A stretch of DNA of 64,000 bases from Ananas comosus (lineage: Eukaryota > Streptophyta > Magnoliopsida > Poales > Bromeliaceae): positions 14,483,220 to 14,547,219 of the forward strand of contig NC_033621.1 of NCBI RefSeq assembly GCF_001540865.1. The letters run 5' to 3'. The translations under genes and the position numbers were made by a program. The notes below the pieces were generated by a model. It had not been told where the DNA came from. It saw only the letters and a program-made list of their open reading frames with translations, and ran no database searches. Shown piece by piece: positions 1 through 11,216 of this stretch (position 1 is its first letter; the number at the start of each line of letters is the position of its first letter).

Positions 1-49
1 ACGCTTTTCCGCCTACCTTTTAAACTAAAAGGGACCCCGGGACGTGACA
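1..49 (+). repeat. 3' end of the 5' LTR
   Basis: The stretch ends ...GGGACCCCGGGACGTGACA just 8 bases before a primer-binding site. The same terminus is seen, reverse complemented, at 60784 (TGTCACGCCCCGGGGTCCC), which fixes the LTR edge at 49. Confidence 0.8.
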
Positions 50-57
50 GATTAAAG

Positions 58-70
58 TGGTATCAGAGCC
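58..70 (+). other. Primer-binding site, initiator tRNA-Met
   Basis: TGGTATCAGAGCC is the usual plant retrotransposon primer site complementary to the 3' end of initiator tRNA-Met. It follows the LTR end after an 8-base spacer. Confidence 0.9.
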
Positions 71-253
71 AAGTTACAACTACAACCCCATTCACAGACT
101 ATTTTTTTTTGAAATCCAAAAAGGACTGAACCATTGGTTAGGTTGACCCTAGGAAGACCTACGCTGTATAGGCACGTGAGTGCGGGGTTTGGGCTCGAGT
201 TCTGGTTGATAGTAGTCGAGTTGGTTTTTCGATTGACGGTGTTTCTGTTACAG

Positions 254-2023
254 ATGGCTCGTGGCAGACCTCCTCTTCGTGGACGTGGTGGTGGACGCGC
301 CGCAGAGGGCTCTATCAATAGCCCTGGAGAGCAGACCCCGAGAGGCAGAGGCAGGGGCAGGGGCAGAGGGGAGCAGATCGGCCCAGATCAGCAGGGCGAT
401 ACTCGTACCCAGCAGCTCGAGGCTCAGGTAGCAGCGATGAGGGGTCAGATGACAGCCCTCACTGGGGCGGTTCAGCAGCTCCAGCAGCTTTTACAGCAGC
501 ACGCTGCAGCTGCTGTTCCCCCGGTACCACCCCCGACGCCGCCGGTTCCTGAGACAGCTGCCCCTCAGGTGGCGCCTGCATAGGCGGTCCTTCCGACCGT
601 CCCGAGGACGACGACGGCCACCACGACAATTCCCACTGAGGGTGCTGATACCCCAGCAGCGGAGGGCGCCCGTATGCGGGCGAAGCTGATTGAGTTCAGG
701 AAGTTCGACCCGCCGAGATACGCGGGGAAGAAGGAAGAGAATGGAGTTCTCGAGCGCTGGCTCACCGACATGGAGAAACTACTTGAGGACTTATTCATCG
801 ATGAGCAGGACCGCGTCCCCTTGGCCGCCCACTTTCTGGACGGGGACGCAAGCTCTTGGTGGCGTCGACATCTATCGCTCAAGCTGGGCAATGTTTTCCC
901 GCCCTGGGGGGAGTTCCGGAGACTCCTCCACGAGCAATTCTTTCGGGACAACTCAAAATTGGAGCTGGAGCGCGAGCTAGAACGTCTTCAGCAGGGGAGC
1001 CGTACCGTAGCTGAGTACGAGCGGGACTTCTCTCGCATTGTGGAGCTGATTCCCTTCGTCATCCGAGACGAGCGCCACAAGGCGAGAGTCTTCGCGAGGG
1101 GCTTGAGACCCAACATCAGGATGCTGCTGGCTTCTCATGGCACGATGACATTTGATGAGTGCTTGGACCGAGCCCTCGTCATCCAGAGCGAGTCTACCGA
1201 GGTCCGAGCTGCAAAGGAGGCCTCAGAGCGATCGGGGGACAGGAAGCGTTCCCATTCTAAGACTGGTGGCGGCTCCTCTTCCAACAGCAACCGGCCACCA
1301 AAGCATCCTCGTACTCAGCAGTCGACGGGGAGCGCGCCTTCGCGTAGTCAGCGACAGGGAGGACGATCGTGCGTCATCTGCGGAAGATCACACAAGGTGA
1401 CAGAATGCCCGCAGAGGAGAGACCACTGTTTCCGCTGTGGCCAGCAGGGCCATCGACAGGCGCAGTGCCCTATGAGAAATGGGGCCACGCAGAGCGCCGC
1501 TTCCTCCCCAGCAGCATTCCGACAGGACCGAGGAGCTTCCAGCGCAGCTGCACCGTCTGGGCGTCCCTCTTCTTCACGACAAAATGAGGGGGCGCGTCAG
1601 GCATCTAGTGGACGGGTCTTCGCCCTGACTCAGCACGAGGGCAACACTGGTGGCGACGTCCTTGCAGGTATTGTCACCCTCTCCATCACTCGTGCTAGAG
1701 CTATATTCGATACTGGAGCATCGCACTCATTCATTTCGCATTCATTTGCATGTGAGCATGGTATTTCCTCGCGTCCACTAGACGTGCCGCTCCGTGTTGA
1801 CACGCCCGGAGGTGATCTATTAGCTGATCGGTGCATCCTATCTTATCCTGTCGTCTTGGATAATCGAGGTTTTCTAGCGAACCTGGTGGTACTTCCGATG
1901 AAGAAGTTCGACGTGGTGCTTGGGATGGACTGGTTCACCAGGCACCGCGCTACTATCGACTGCGAGCGGAGGACGGTGACATTTATTTGGCCCGGTGAAG
2001 AGAATATTGTATCGAGGTGTTAA
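254..2023 (+). pseudogene. gag-protease of the gypsy element, one in-frame stop
   Basis: The reading frame opens at ATG 254 and runs to 2023 with a single in-frame TAG at 581-583, so one base change separates a 109-codon N-terminal part from the rest. The N-terminus is Arg/Gly rich (RGRGRGRGRG), then Gln-rich. From 674 comes the retrotransposon gag domain (WLTDMEKLL, ASSWWRR, EQFFRD, EYERDF, ARGLRP), a CCHC zinc knuckle (CFRCGQQGHRQAQC, about 1425-1470) and an aspartic protease with the FDTGASHSFIS active-site motif near 1710 and DVVLGMDWF near 1912. Gag packages element RNA and the protease cuts the polyprotein. The frame ends shortly after the protease, where pol should continue. Confidence 0.9.
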
Positions 2024-4905
2024 GCTCTTATTCGCGCAGTTCGTTATCTTTCTGCTAGAGCTAGAGGCTTATAAATGCCATGTGTGCCTTTTGGGCGTTC
2101 GTTGGATGTCACCAACGGGCTGCCGCCTTGGGGAGATTCAGTTTAGGATTTTCCGAAGTTTTCCAAGACCGAACTTCTGGGAATCCCCGGACGCAAATCG
2201 AGTTCTTTATGGTATTCGTGGCACAGCACGATTCGAAGGCCCTATACATGCTTGACTGAGCTGAAAGAGCTGAAGCTAATGAGGATTCTTGGGAAGGATT
2301 TACGACCAGGTTGTGTTCATGGGTGCCAGGTTTCTTTGTCAAAGAGGATGGTCGAACGACATATTCGACTGCATGCAGACTAGCGAGAAGCTAACAAATC
2401 ACAGTGAGAAGACAAGTAATCATGCCCCGAATTAGACGATCTCTTTGATCAGCTTCAGAGTTTCGTCGCGTTATTTTAACGTCGACCTTCAGTCAGTACA
2501 TTCAGACTTAAGATCGGCAGAAGACGTGCCGGAAGACGTTTCGACTCGTTACGTATAACGATTTCACCAGGGATGATGCCTTCGGTTACTAATGCCGGAC
2601 AGCCTTCCTCATGGTGATGATGCAATAGTTTTCGGGAGTACTTGGATCAGTTTGTCGTGTATTTATTAGATGTATCCTGTTACTGTCGGTAGTGGATGAG
2701 TAGCACGGAGGATCAATCTCGGCGAGTATCAGATACTTCGAGAGCACAATTTATGCTAAGCTCAATAAGTGGAATTCTGTCTGCGAGGGTATGTTTTCTT
2801 GGGGAATATTGTGAGTCATTCGGCATTACTGTGATCCGAGAAGTACCTTCGGTGTTGAGTGGCTAGGCGATTCAGTGACAGATCAGGAGTTTTCTGGTTT
2901 TGAGCGGTTAATATATTTAAGCGATTTGTCGAGGGCTTTTTAAGATCGCCGCACCGCTACAACTCAGAAAAGCGGAACATCAGTGGACGCGGCAACAACG
3001 GCTTGATGGCGAAAGGACTCGACTGACCGCGCACGTCTGACTTTACGCAGCGGCGTGAGGACTTTGTGTTCTATTGCGATGCCTCAAGGGTCGTTTGCGG
3101 GTGCGTGTTTATGCAGAAGATTGGGAAGGATAATTCTACGCTATCGTCGCTAAAGCGTATGAAAGAATTATCCAATGATTTGGAACTTGCACAGTGGTTT
3201 TGCCTTAAGCTGTGGAGAAACTATTATTATGGGGCACATCCGAGGTGTTCATATTATCAGAGCTGAAGTACTCTTCACTCAGAGGGTTGACTTCAAGCAG
3301 AGGCGTTGGCTCGAGCTCTTGAGACTAGCGAATGTCACCTACAGTATTATCGGGAAAGGGATACGAGTAGGCTGATGCCTTGAGCCGAAAAGCCTTCGGT
3401 GAGAGTTGACCTTCCTTGTCACGAGCGAGGATCGTTGTGGGAGAAGAGTTTTTCGCCGTTCTTGAGATCGAGGTTGTTTCACAGAGCTACGCCCAGTTGA
3501 TGTCTCTGGTGTAAGCTGCCTGACAGACGATTACACTGCGAAGAGAGTGACCCGTACTTAAGTAAGTACGGGCGGAGACCTCTGAGCAGTCGGCAGGACA
3601 AGAGGATTCAAACATCCCCGATGATCTTGGTTTCATAGCAGGAGTGGTTGTGCATATAAGAGGAAGAAGATATCCTTATCCGAGCCAAAGACGATTCAAA
3701 AAACAAGGCTGCCATCTGTCCCCTAACAGTTTCACCAGAGGAACAAAGATGTACTGCGACCTAAAAAGAAATTTCTGGTGGCATGGGATGAAGCTAATGT
3801 GGCTAAGCACTGCTCGGTGTTTATTTTCAGGAGTATAGCGAGCACCAAGCGCGGCAGGGAAGCTTGCAACCATTACCCGATCCCGTTTGGAAGTGGGAGC
3901 GTCACTATGGATTCGTCACTGGATTGCCTCGATCACCAGTCGAGGGCATCGATGCGATCTGACTTTAGTGGATCGACTCGAAATGGCTATTCCTACGATG
4001 TCACACGACGTACGTCCGTGATCGATGCACAGTTGTATATTGAACGAGATTCCAGGCTTCATGGGTGCTGTCGATTGTATCTTGATCGGGACACTCGGCT
4101 TCGTTTCCCACTTTTGGAGGAGCTCCAGCGGCTATGGAACGAAAGCTGAACTTCAGTACAGAATTCATCCCCAGAAGTGAAGGATCAGTACGAGTATCCA
4201 GATTTGAGACTGTTCGCGCTGTGTCTGATTACGCTGGATGTTTCGATATCTACTACTTGTGGAGTTCGCTATATAAAGCTAGCCGGGAGCATCGGGATGG
4301 CATCTACGAGGCTTTATATGGCCGCGATGTGATTCTATCTGTTGGATGAGTGGGAACGCGTTTGATGGGCAGATAGTGGAGATGCTGAGGCAAGTTGATT
4401 GCGAGGAGAGCGAGGTCTTCAGTGACGGTCACAGAGAGCTAACGCGGTGATAACGGCAGGGTGGACTAGATTTCAGTCGGTGAGCATATTCGCTCAGTGT
4501 GTCGGCCTTCAGGCGGGATCATAGGTGTTGTGTTTGGAACAAGTTTAGTCTCTCGTTTGTGGGTTTGAAGATCCTTGGAGCGCTTGCTTGGTCAGTGGTA
4601 CAGTGGATATCTCCAAGTCTCGCGTGTGTAATGCTTTCACGTGTCAATGCTTCGGAACTCAATTCCAGATCGGTCTACCAATATCAGATTCAACGTATAT
4701 TAGTAGGGAGATCTGAGCTATGGGAGGTCCGATGAGATTCTGGGTGAGGTGAAGCAATAAGAAGGAAGCATTCATTATGTAAGGTTCAGGTGGCAATCTA
4801 TGAGTCGAGCTTGGGCTAGCGGGACTTGGCTTATCGGAAGAGTGATCATTTGTTTACGGGATGTTTTAATTTAGTTTGGACGAAACATATTTATGTAAGG
4901 GGGAA
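2024..4905 (+). pseudogene. pol remnant: reverse transcriptase, RNase H, integrase
   Basis: No frame stays open, but pieces in all three frames keep the pol order. A reverse-transcriptase scrap with a REYLDQFVV-like run lies near 2630-2670; RNase H pieces (FYCDAS near 3068, NDLELA near 3173, RRWLELL near 3301) run to about 3390; integrase pieces lie at 3640-4350 (LQPLP, GFVTGLPRSP, ALYGRD near 4310). The end of the internal region is a purine tract (GTAAGGGGGAA, 4895-4905), the plus-strand primer before the LTR. The density of breaks is much higher than in gag, which suggests faster loss here or a recombinant origin. Confidence 0.8.
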
Positions 4906-7900
4906 TGAACTGAATACTGAGATTTTTATTTATGATTAACCTTTTGTTTGATGATGTTTTTGTGTAAATATAATTATAGTAGTGTACTCTGTCAAATTTC
5001 AGGAGAAATCGAGTATAAAAACGAGAGAAAGTTACGCGTACCGGAAGTTCGATTAGTGAATAGTACTCGGTTTCCGGAATGAACGGGCGCGGATAGGTGG
5101 ACTTTCGGGGACGGATGCCGATATAGCTTACGATAGTCTGTTTTCACGCAGTGAATTCCTGGAGCCAATGGCATAGAATTGAAGTCTTGTTATGCGACGT
5201 TGTCGAGAAAAGGAGGTTTAATGGAAATTACAAAATGGTTATTATGGGTGGAATCATAAGAGATCGGGTTTTGACGCTGAATGGAGACCAGAATTCGGAC
5301 AATAGTTAAATTGCTAGATTCGATGCCCAGTTTGCGAACGCCGCTGGCGTAATCCGGTCGGAATCCGACGTCGATTTGGAATCTGTAAAAGTTGCTAAGA
5401 GGCAAGTTGGCAAACGATTAATCAAAAAAAGGTCAATTTTTATGCGCGATCTTCGCGAGATTCGAATTCGAGAGGACTCTTACGATTTTCCACAAAATTC
5501 GGCAGGGGTTGGGATAAAAAGGGTGGTATGGGACTAGCGAGGGTTTTCTACAATTAGTTATATATATAATTGTCACGGTTTTAGGTTTCGGTAAGGAAAC
5601 CCTAACCTATCTTCCAAGCTGCGTCTAACCACCCACTTTCTCACACCGACATGCAACTATGTGCAGCTCGAGCCGACGGCAGGCTGCTACTGGCGCTGGC
5701 AAAAGTACCCGGCCACCTCTTAGCTCTCCATAGCTCGACTGCCATATTTTTTGTTTGTTGATGCTGGAGAAAGCATAAGCCGAGCTCACTCCATCGACGT
5801 CTTTCTTAGGCTCATCCCGTCGAGGCGACCGTGCCAGCCTCAGCCCGCGAACACCATGCTCCTGCGGCAGGGGACAGGACCAAGCCGGGCCAACCCGACT
5901 GCGGCTGTGCAACCATCATCTTCGGCCGCGGCCGTCTCAGTCGCCCCGGGCGACATCCAGGCAACCCGGCGTGTTCCCTGCGTCCTCAACGACGACCGGC
6001 CGCCCTGACCCCCGAGCCCGACTATGCGCAGCGTCGACCTGAGCCGTCGTACGATCGCGTGTTGCCGCGCACGTTGGTGCACGCTCCCTTCGACCTCCGG
6101 GCCGAACGTCGCCTCCAGACCTCCTACCGGCCGCGCCGCGCGCGGAGAATCAAACCCGAGAGGAAGTGGAAGGGTCGATATCGGCGCGCACCCGGTTGCG
6201 CCCGCGCTCGGCAGACCTCAAGAACTCCGGACGAGTGTCCTCCCTCGCCGGACGCACGCTCCCGGCCGCCGGGACAACCCTAGCTTATCCTCGGGTTGGT
6301 AAGGGTTTTTATGTCATAGACTGTTTTTTCGAAGGTCGATCTCTTTTCGGTGAATCCGATAGTCCTAGCTTGGAAGTGAGCACGATTATACATCGTGAAC
6401 TGATCGTGTCACCTCCAACAGCGGCAAAGAGGCCTGGTTTGTGAGTTGTCTTTACGATTTGCGCTGTGCGCGCGTTTATCTGAATTTAATCGTCGTGGGC
6501 ACCGCAGTGGCCGACAGTGCTCCGAAAGGTGAGCACGGCCTCCGACATGCTGAAACCTGTCAGCGAGTACGGCGGTCGGATTAATCGACCTCTGGTTTGC
6601 GTGCACGGCCCATAAAAGCCTAGAAATCACATGAAATGATGCGATTTCATGTATCGGTATGGGCTTTTGGGTTTTCTGCTTCGTTGTAGATATCGTTGGC
6701 AGCATGTTTGGGCTGAGGATAACCTCTGGACTGATCGTCCAAGGCCCCCAAGCCCTTGCGGAAATCAAAAGTGATTTCCGGAGCGTTTTTTGGCGAAATC
6801 CGCCGATAGAACGCGTTTTCGATTCGGAATTCTTCCGATGGTTCTTGGGGATCATTTGTTTCGTCGCTGAGCCCTGTTGGCTGGTCACCTGCATCGTTTC
6901 GTGGGTTTAGAAATGACAGGTGAGCGACGGTGAAGTTCCGGTGCGGTTTTCGGGACTTCCGGCTTATTCGGTAATCGGTTTTGGGAAACCGGTCGTGGTT
7001 CTGGTTAGCAGGGGTTGTGAGTTAGTATTACATGACAATGGGTTAGATTTTAACCCATTGGACCTTTCGTAGGTTCGCTTGCACGTCTTCACAGTCGAGA
7101 GACCTTCGTCGGATACGTACAGGTGGGTACTTCGACCCGTAGTCGGTACAGTGGTGCACGCTCGGTGACGTCTCTTCACCCCTACTGTCTACTTTATCTT
7201 ATAGTTATATTGAGCCTTGCACCTGCATTTATATCTACATTCCTCTACTCAGTTATTTCCATGTTGATATCATGCTTAGGAGTAGAGTTGACTTATCTGT
7301 TCACTATCAGTGATTTGGTTGGGCGGTTCCCCCTATTTTGATACCTATGACCTATTCGGTTGAGTTGCTACAGTTCCATCTTGACTTACGTAGCCGATTA
7401 GTTGCTGATGGCCTATACGGTCGGTGTGCCCTGAGGGGCCTGGATTGTCGGCTAGTTGCCGATGGATGATCTTTGAGCATACTACATTGATCGCCACTAC
7501 AGGTACGCATTTCACGAACACCAGCGGTCTGATCCACCGCAAGAGGGTGTTCTTTTCCGGAAAAGTTGTTGGATTGCCAACCCGTGAGCCCAGAGGCTTC
7601 ATTGCGAGGGTATATGCTTCTGACCCAGGGGCTTCATTGCGAGGGTCAGGTACAGGTTGCAGCAGCGTGGCATGAGCCTGAGGTCTCGGACCAATGGCAG
7701 CGAGATTGGGTACTTTTTGAGCTTTTCGTCAGTGTGACGATGCATACAGTAGCTGTAGTGTTTATTCCAGTAACCCTTATCTGTTTAATTGTAGCTCACT
7801 GTTTTACTTACCTGCATCTATACTTGTCAGTCTCCTTACTTATCAGCATATTCACTTATCACACTTATATCTATCTAGTTTCCCCGTGACTAGTGAGTAC

Positions 7901-8160
7901 CCTCGCCTCTACGGCTTGCGGGTACCTCATTGGGAGGGAGACATGTTTACATGTTCTCACCCCCGCCCCTTTACACGTGACGTACAGTCCGAGTGGGACA
8001 GCTGGTGGGAGCGTATCTAGCTTGCGATAGAGCTCCTTCCCGAGTCGGTTATTCCTTTTACCCTTCATGCTTAGATAAATACTTAGACATATTATGGTTC
8101 AGTTCTATTTTATTATCTGACTATCTGTGGTTTTCAATTGGTTTCGAATGTACTAAAGGA
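4906..8160 (+). repeat. 3' LTR of the gypsy element, truncated at its end
   Basis: It starts TGAACTG directly after the polypurine tract. Large blocks match, in reverse complement, the LTR at 60784-64000: for example 6720-6810 matches about 62645-62735, and 7920-8110 matches about 61400-61560. A TATA-like GGATAAAAAGG at 5512-5523 followed by a leader would be the promoter. The last roughly 550 bases of the LTR, including the CGTGACA end, are missing here. By comparison with the other copy the full LTR would be about 3.8 kb. The GC-rich stretch 5820-6280 has short open frames on both strands that I read as chance. Confidence 0.75.
5512..5523 (+). promoter_or_regulatory. TATA-like box of the LTR promoter
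   Basis: GGATAAAAAGGG stands ahead of a leader-like segment (GAGGGTTTTC, AACCCTAACC). The minus-strand LTR has CTTTATATAGG at the equivalent spot near its visible edge (about 63983-63993). Position relative to LTR start is typical; no transcript evidence. Confidence 0.4.
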
Positions 8161-8462
8161 TGCGTTGGCGCTAACTATTAATCCAAAAGCTCGAGCTGTT
8201 AGAAATACCAAACCAACTTCACTTAAAGCGTACAGAAACAGCGCCTACGGGTTCGATTGTGACTCGCCACCTGGCCTCACGCCACTTCGAACATGACTTG
8301 GCCCAACCCAGCCTCACGCCATTTCGATCATCGACTCGGCCCACATGCTCCCAGCCACAGGCAGGATGCTGGCCATTTAAGCCAACAATCCCCCTCCAGC
8401 ACCTGCACATATTTGCAGCATGCAGAATCGAGACCTCGGTGACCTCTGGCTCTGATACAACA

Positions 8463-8618
8463 TGAAACGAACCAGCCCCACTAGACAATATAACTCCGTT
8501 GGGCCCGAACCCACAGCCCAAAATGCTTAAGCCCAGTTATTATTACTAGTATCTAAGTCTCTTATAAACCCAATGACAACCCTATTCCCATCCGATGTGG
8601 GACTATTGGGGTGTCACA
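8463..8618 (-). repeat. Second TRIM LTR, no 5S part
   Basis: On the minus strand it starts TGTGACACCCC, has CCCACATCGG and TATAAGAGACTTAG, and ends near ...GTTTCA; a TGTATCAGAGCC primer-like site follows at 8459-8448. A purine-rich tract (complement of 8619-8630) stands immediately before it. Confidence 0.6.
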
Positions 8619-8765
8619 GACTCCCCCCGTTAAGGCCCTGACGTCCTCGTCAGTCCTCACACACACAGCCCAAGATCACCAGGCTATGTGAGACTCGTCT
8701 CGCTAGCCCGTCATCCAGACCCTGGCTCAGCCGAGACTCGCCACACATGTCCAGCTAGTGAACCA

Positions 8766-8777
8766 GCTCTGATACCA
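8766..8777 (-). other. Primer-binding site of the TRIM
   Basis: The minus strand reads TGGTATCAGAGC three bases after the LTR end, complementary to initiator tRNA-Met. Confidence 0.85.
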
Positions 8778-8780
8778 AAC

Positions 8781-8946
8781 TGTGACACCCCAACTTCCCA
8801 GGGGGTCACCCATCCTAGGACTACTCCCGTCCTAGCACGCTTAACTCTCTTAACCTCTTGAGCCTTGCCACCACCCAAAATGTTTAAGCCGGGTTAAGAG
8901 TTTAGCCATATTATATCTCATATATATGACTATCTGGGGTCTCACA
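8781..8946 (-). repeat. Cassandra-like TRIM LTR carrying 5S rRNA sequence
   Basis: On the minus strand it begins TGTGAGACCCC and ends GGGGTGTCACA, a clean inverted terminal pair, and is followed at once by a tRNA-Met primer site. Its 3' part is 5S rRNA-derived (see 8792-8848), the hallmark of Cassandra elements of vascular plants. At 166 bp it is shorter than the roughly 240-350 bp usual for Cassandra LTRs, so the 5' part of the 5S unit is lost or reduced. Confidence 0.75.
8792..8848 (-). ncRNA. 5S rRNA-derived segment inside the TRIM LTR
   Basis: The minus strand reads AGTTAAGCGTGCT, then AGTAGTCCTAGGATGGGTGA, then CCCTGGGAAGTT. These match the plant 5S rRNA internal promoter region: A box, intermediate element and C box, in order and with the right spacing. 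The first half of 5S rRNA is absent, so this is not a functional 5S gene; in Cassandra the box set can recruit RNA polymerase III. Confidence 0.85.
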
Positions 8947-9527
8947 GTGTTGATGGAGACGTCGGCAAGGGCAACGAGGGCAAAGGCGAGGCGGCGGAGA
9001 AGGGCGAAGGGGATGTGGCTGAGGGCGAGGCAGTGGAGGTCGGCGAGGCGGCGAGGCAGCAAGCCGGAGGGAGGCGAAGCAACAAAGAAGAGGGCGGAGG
9101 GGTATTTTCAGCATAAAAAAATATTTTATAACGGAACCCTAACGGTAGGGAATGAAGTGCACATTTTTTATTTTACAAGGGGGCAAAATGTAAGTTTTTA
9201 AATGTCAGAGGGGAAAAGTGAAAAAGCAGGTTATTACAAGGGAATTTTCTGTAATTTAGCCATTTTTTTATTTGAAATTTTATACATGGCTAATCTAGGT
9301 TTGATCTAATTGGCCCAACCAATCAGGCTTTACAATCTATCTCAAGTATAAATTTAGGTAAATTACCCTTCTAGCCTCCAAATTTTTATGAAAGTTTTAC
9401 ATTGACCTTTGTTTTTTAAAAGTATACATAAGTCAATCTTGAATTATCACAAACATATCAAATTGACTAATTTTATCATTTAATGCTGAGTTCAATAGCC
9501 AAAGGTGACACCGAGACTAGCTAAGTT
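8947..9527. other. Spacer: G-rich stretch then AT-rich DNA
   Basis: 8950-9100 is GAGGC/GGCGA-rich and open in several frames but with no recognisable domain; 9110-9260 repeats phrases such as 'GGGGGCAAAATG' and 'GAGGGGAAAAGTG' that look like repeat debris. I see no gene. Confidence 0.4.
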
Positions 9528-10583
9528 GGGGCCGTTTGGCTTGGATAGTGAAAAAGTAATTTTTACAAAATTGATTTTGGTTTAGAGAATTAATTTTGAT
9601 TAAAAGTTATACAGTGTTTGGCCGAGTTTAGATAAAAGTAATTTTTTTGAAATGATTTTATAAAGCTGTTTGGTAAAATTTTTTTTTGATGTTTGCATAT
9701 ATATACTAAATTTTATTTTAAAATAATTTAAATTTTAAATTTAAATTTAAATTTAAATTAAAAATAAAATTTTTAATTTTCTAATTTGTACAAAATTTAA
9801 ATTTTGATATTTTAATTTAAAAAAATAAATTTGAAATTTGAAAATATAAAATTTAATTTTGATTTTTTAAATCTTAATTGAAAAATTGAATTCATATTTA
9901 AATTCTAAAATTTAAAATTTGAATATTTAAATTTACATTTTATAATTAAATTTTAAATTTCAAAACTTTAAAATTTGAATTTTAAAAATATGATATTTGA
10001 ATTTAAAATTTTGAAATTTATACTTTGAAGATTAAAACTTGTAATTTTAAATTTTAAAATTTAAATTTTAAAATTTTTAAATTGAATTTTAAGTCTAAAA
10101 TGTCAAAATTTAAATTTTGAGATAAAATTTTAAATTTGAAGATTGAAAATTTGAATTTTAAATTTAAAATTAAATGTTCAAATTTTAAATTTCAAATTTC
10201 AAATCTAAATTTTGAAAAGTTAAAATTTCAAGTTTTAAATATGAAATTAAAAATTTTAAATATGAATTTAAAGTTAAAATAAAATTTTGTAGTTTGACTC
10301 CAAAATCAAAATCAGACTTCAAGAAGCAGTGTTGTTGCATGGTTTGATTCTTGTGGCCTTCAAAGTTAGTTTTCTGATTCTGACTAGGGATGTCAATGGG
10401 TATGGATATCCGAATTTTATCCAAACTCGAACCCGAATAAACGATATATCCGATGGATATGGATATGAGATTTAGATATGGATATCAAAAATAGAAACCG
10501 ACGGATATGGATTCGGATATGATTTTGATTGTACCCGACCCGAACCCGAAACCCGACCCGAACCCGACCCGAATCGAATTTAT

Positions 10584-10597
10584 TTTTTATTATATAT

Positions 10598-10671
<74 letters not shown>
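10584..10671. repeat. (TA)n microsatellite
   Basis: Almost uninterrupted TATATA on the left border of the foldback element starting at 10672. Confidence 0.95.
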
Positions 10672-11216
10672 GAGTTGAGCTAGAATACTCTCGATAGTAA
10701 ACGGAGCGTTTTACTATCGAGTTGTTTTCGATGATCAGAGCTTCCAAATTGACGATCGGCTCCGTTGAACATGATCATATACCACTTGAAGTGTTTAGAA
10801 ATCAAATTTCAAATTTTTCGACATCATTGCTAATGACAAAGGATTTCAAAATTGTAATTTTAATGGTGGATAAGAGACGTTTTCTCGTTTAACGGTGTAA
10901 AGATATCCAAATCAATTGAATTTTGTGTAGAAAATCTTAAACTATTTATAAACAAGATCTATACTCTTGATCTTGATTACAGATCCTATCATCATTTTTT
11001 AAAGAATATTCATTTTCAGCCATCATTTTTGTTCACTAGATGGATAAAAAGAACAATATCGAAAAGTGCGTGAAATTTGATTTCTTGGTAGTTTAAATGG
11101 TTTAGACATATTTTAACGGAGCCGATCGTCAATTTGGAAGCTCTATCATCGAAAACAACTCGATAGTAAAACGCCCCGTTTACTACTATCCTCAGAACAT
11201 TAGTTCTAGTTCTCAT
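10672..11216. mobile_element. (TA)n-embedded foldback element, body type A (copy A1)
   Basis: The two halves are inverted copies: GAGCTTCCAAATTGACGATC and GGCTCCGTTGA on the left are mirrored at 11115-11160. Outer ends carry the word GATAGTAAAC/GTTTACTA. It lies against a TA microsatellite on the left. Length about 545 bp, non-coding. It resembles the rice 'Micron' type of MITE by its habit of sitting in TA repeats; whether it is related is not known to me. Confidence 0.75.

Larger units (their letters stand above)
1..8160 (+). mobile_element. Decayed Ty3/gypsy LTR retrotransposon (chromovirus, Del/Tekay-like)
   Basis: The order is end of an LTR, tRNA-Met primer site, leader, gag with zinc knuckle, aspartic protease, pol remnants (reverse transcriptase, RNase H, integrase), purine-rich tract and a second long LTR cut off near 8160. 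This order (integrase after RNase H) and the protease and integrase sequence style are those of plant Ty3/gypsy chromoviruses. The left LTR is almost wholly outside the window. The copy is not autonomous: gag has an internal stop and pol is full of stops and frameshifts. Family placement as Del/Tekay is inference from sequence style. Confidence 0.85.
8165..8947 (-). mobile_element. TRIM-type non-autonomous LTR elements, chimeric pair
   Basis: Read on the minus strand: an LTR (8946 to 8781), a tRNA-Met primer site (8777-8766), a short inner part, a purine tract (complement of 8619-8630), a second and different LTR (8618 to 8463), a second primer-site-like sequence (8459-8448) and another inner part to about 8216. 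There is no coding capacity. The two LTRs share their TGTGA.ACCCC start but little else, so two TRIM types have been joined or have recombined. The outer edge near 8165 is unclear. Confidence 0.7.

Noticed and set aside
5571..5577. TGTCACG as LTR start, the exact inverse of the LTR end CGTGACA
   Set aside because: There is no polypurine tract before it, and a TATA-like box and sequence matching the other LTR lie upstream; the start at 4906 after GTAAGGGGGAA fits better. Kept as an alternative.
5751..6302. Open frames of 80-150 codons
   Set aside because: Same situation in the plus-strand LTR copy: GC-rich leader sequence, no domain, not kept in the other copy.
8792..8848. A genuine 5S rRNA gene
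   Set aside because: Only the promoter-side half is present and it is embedded in a TRIM LTR ahead of a primer site.
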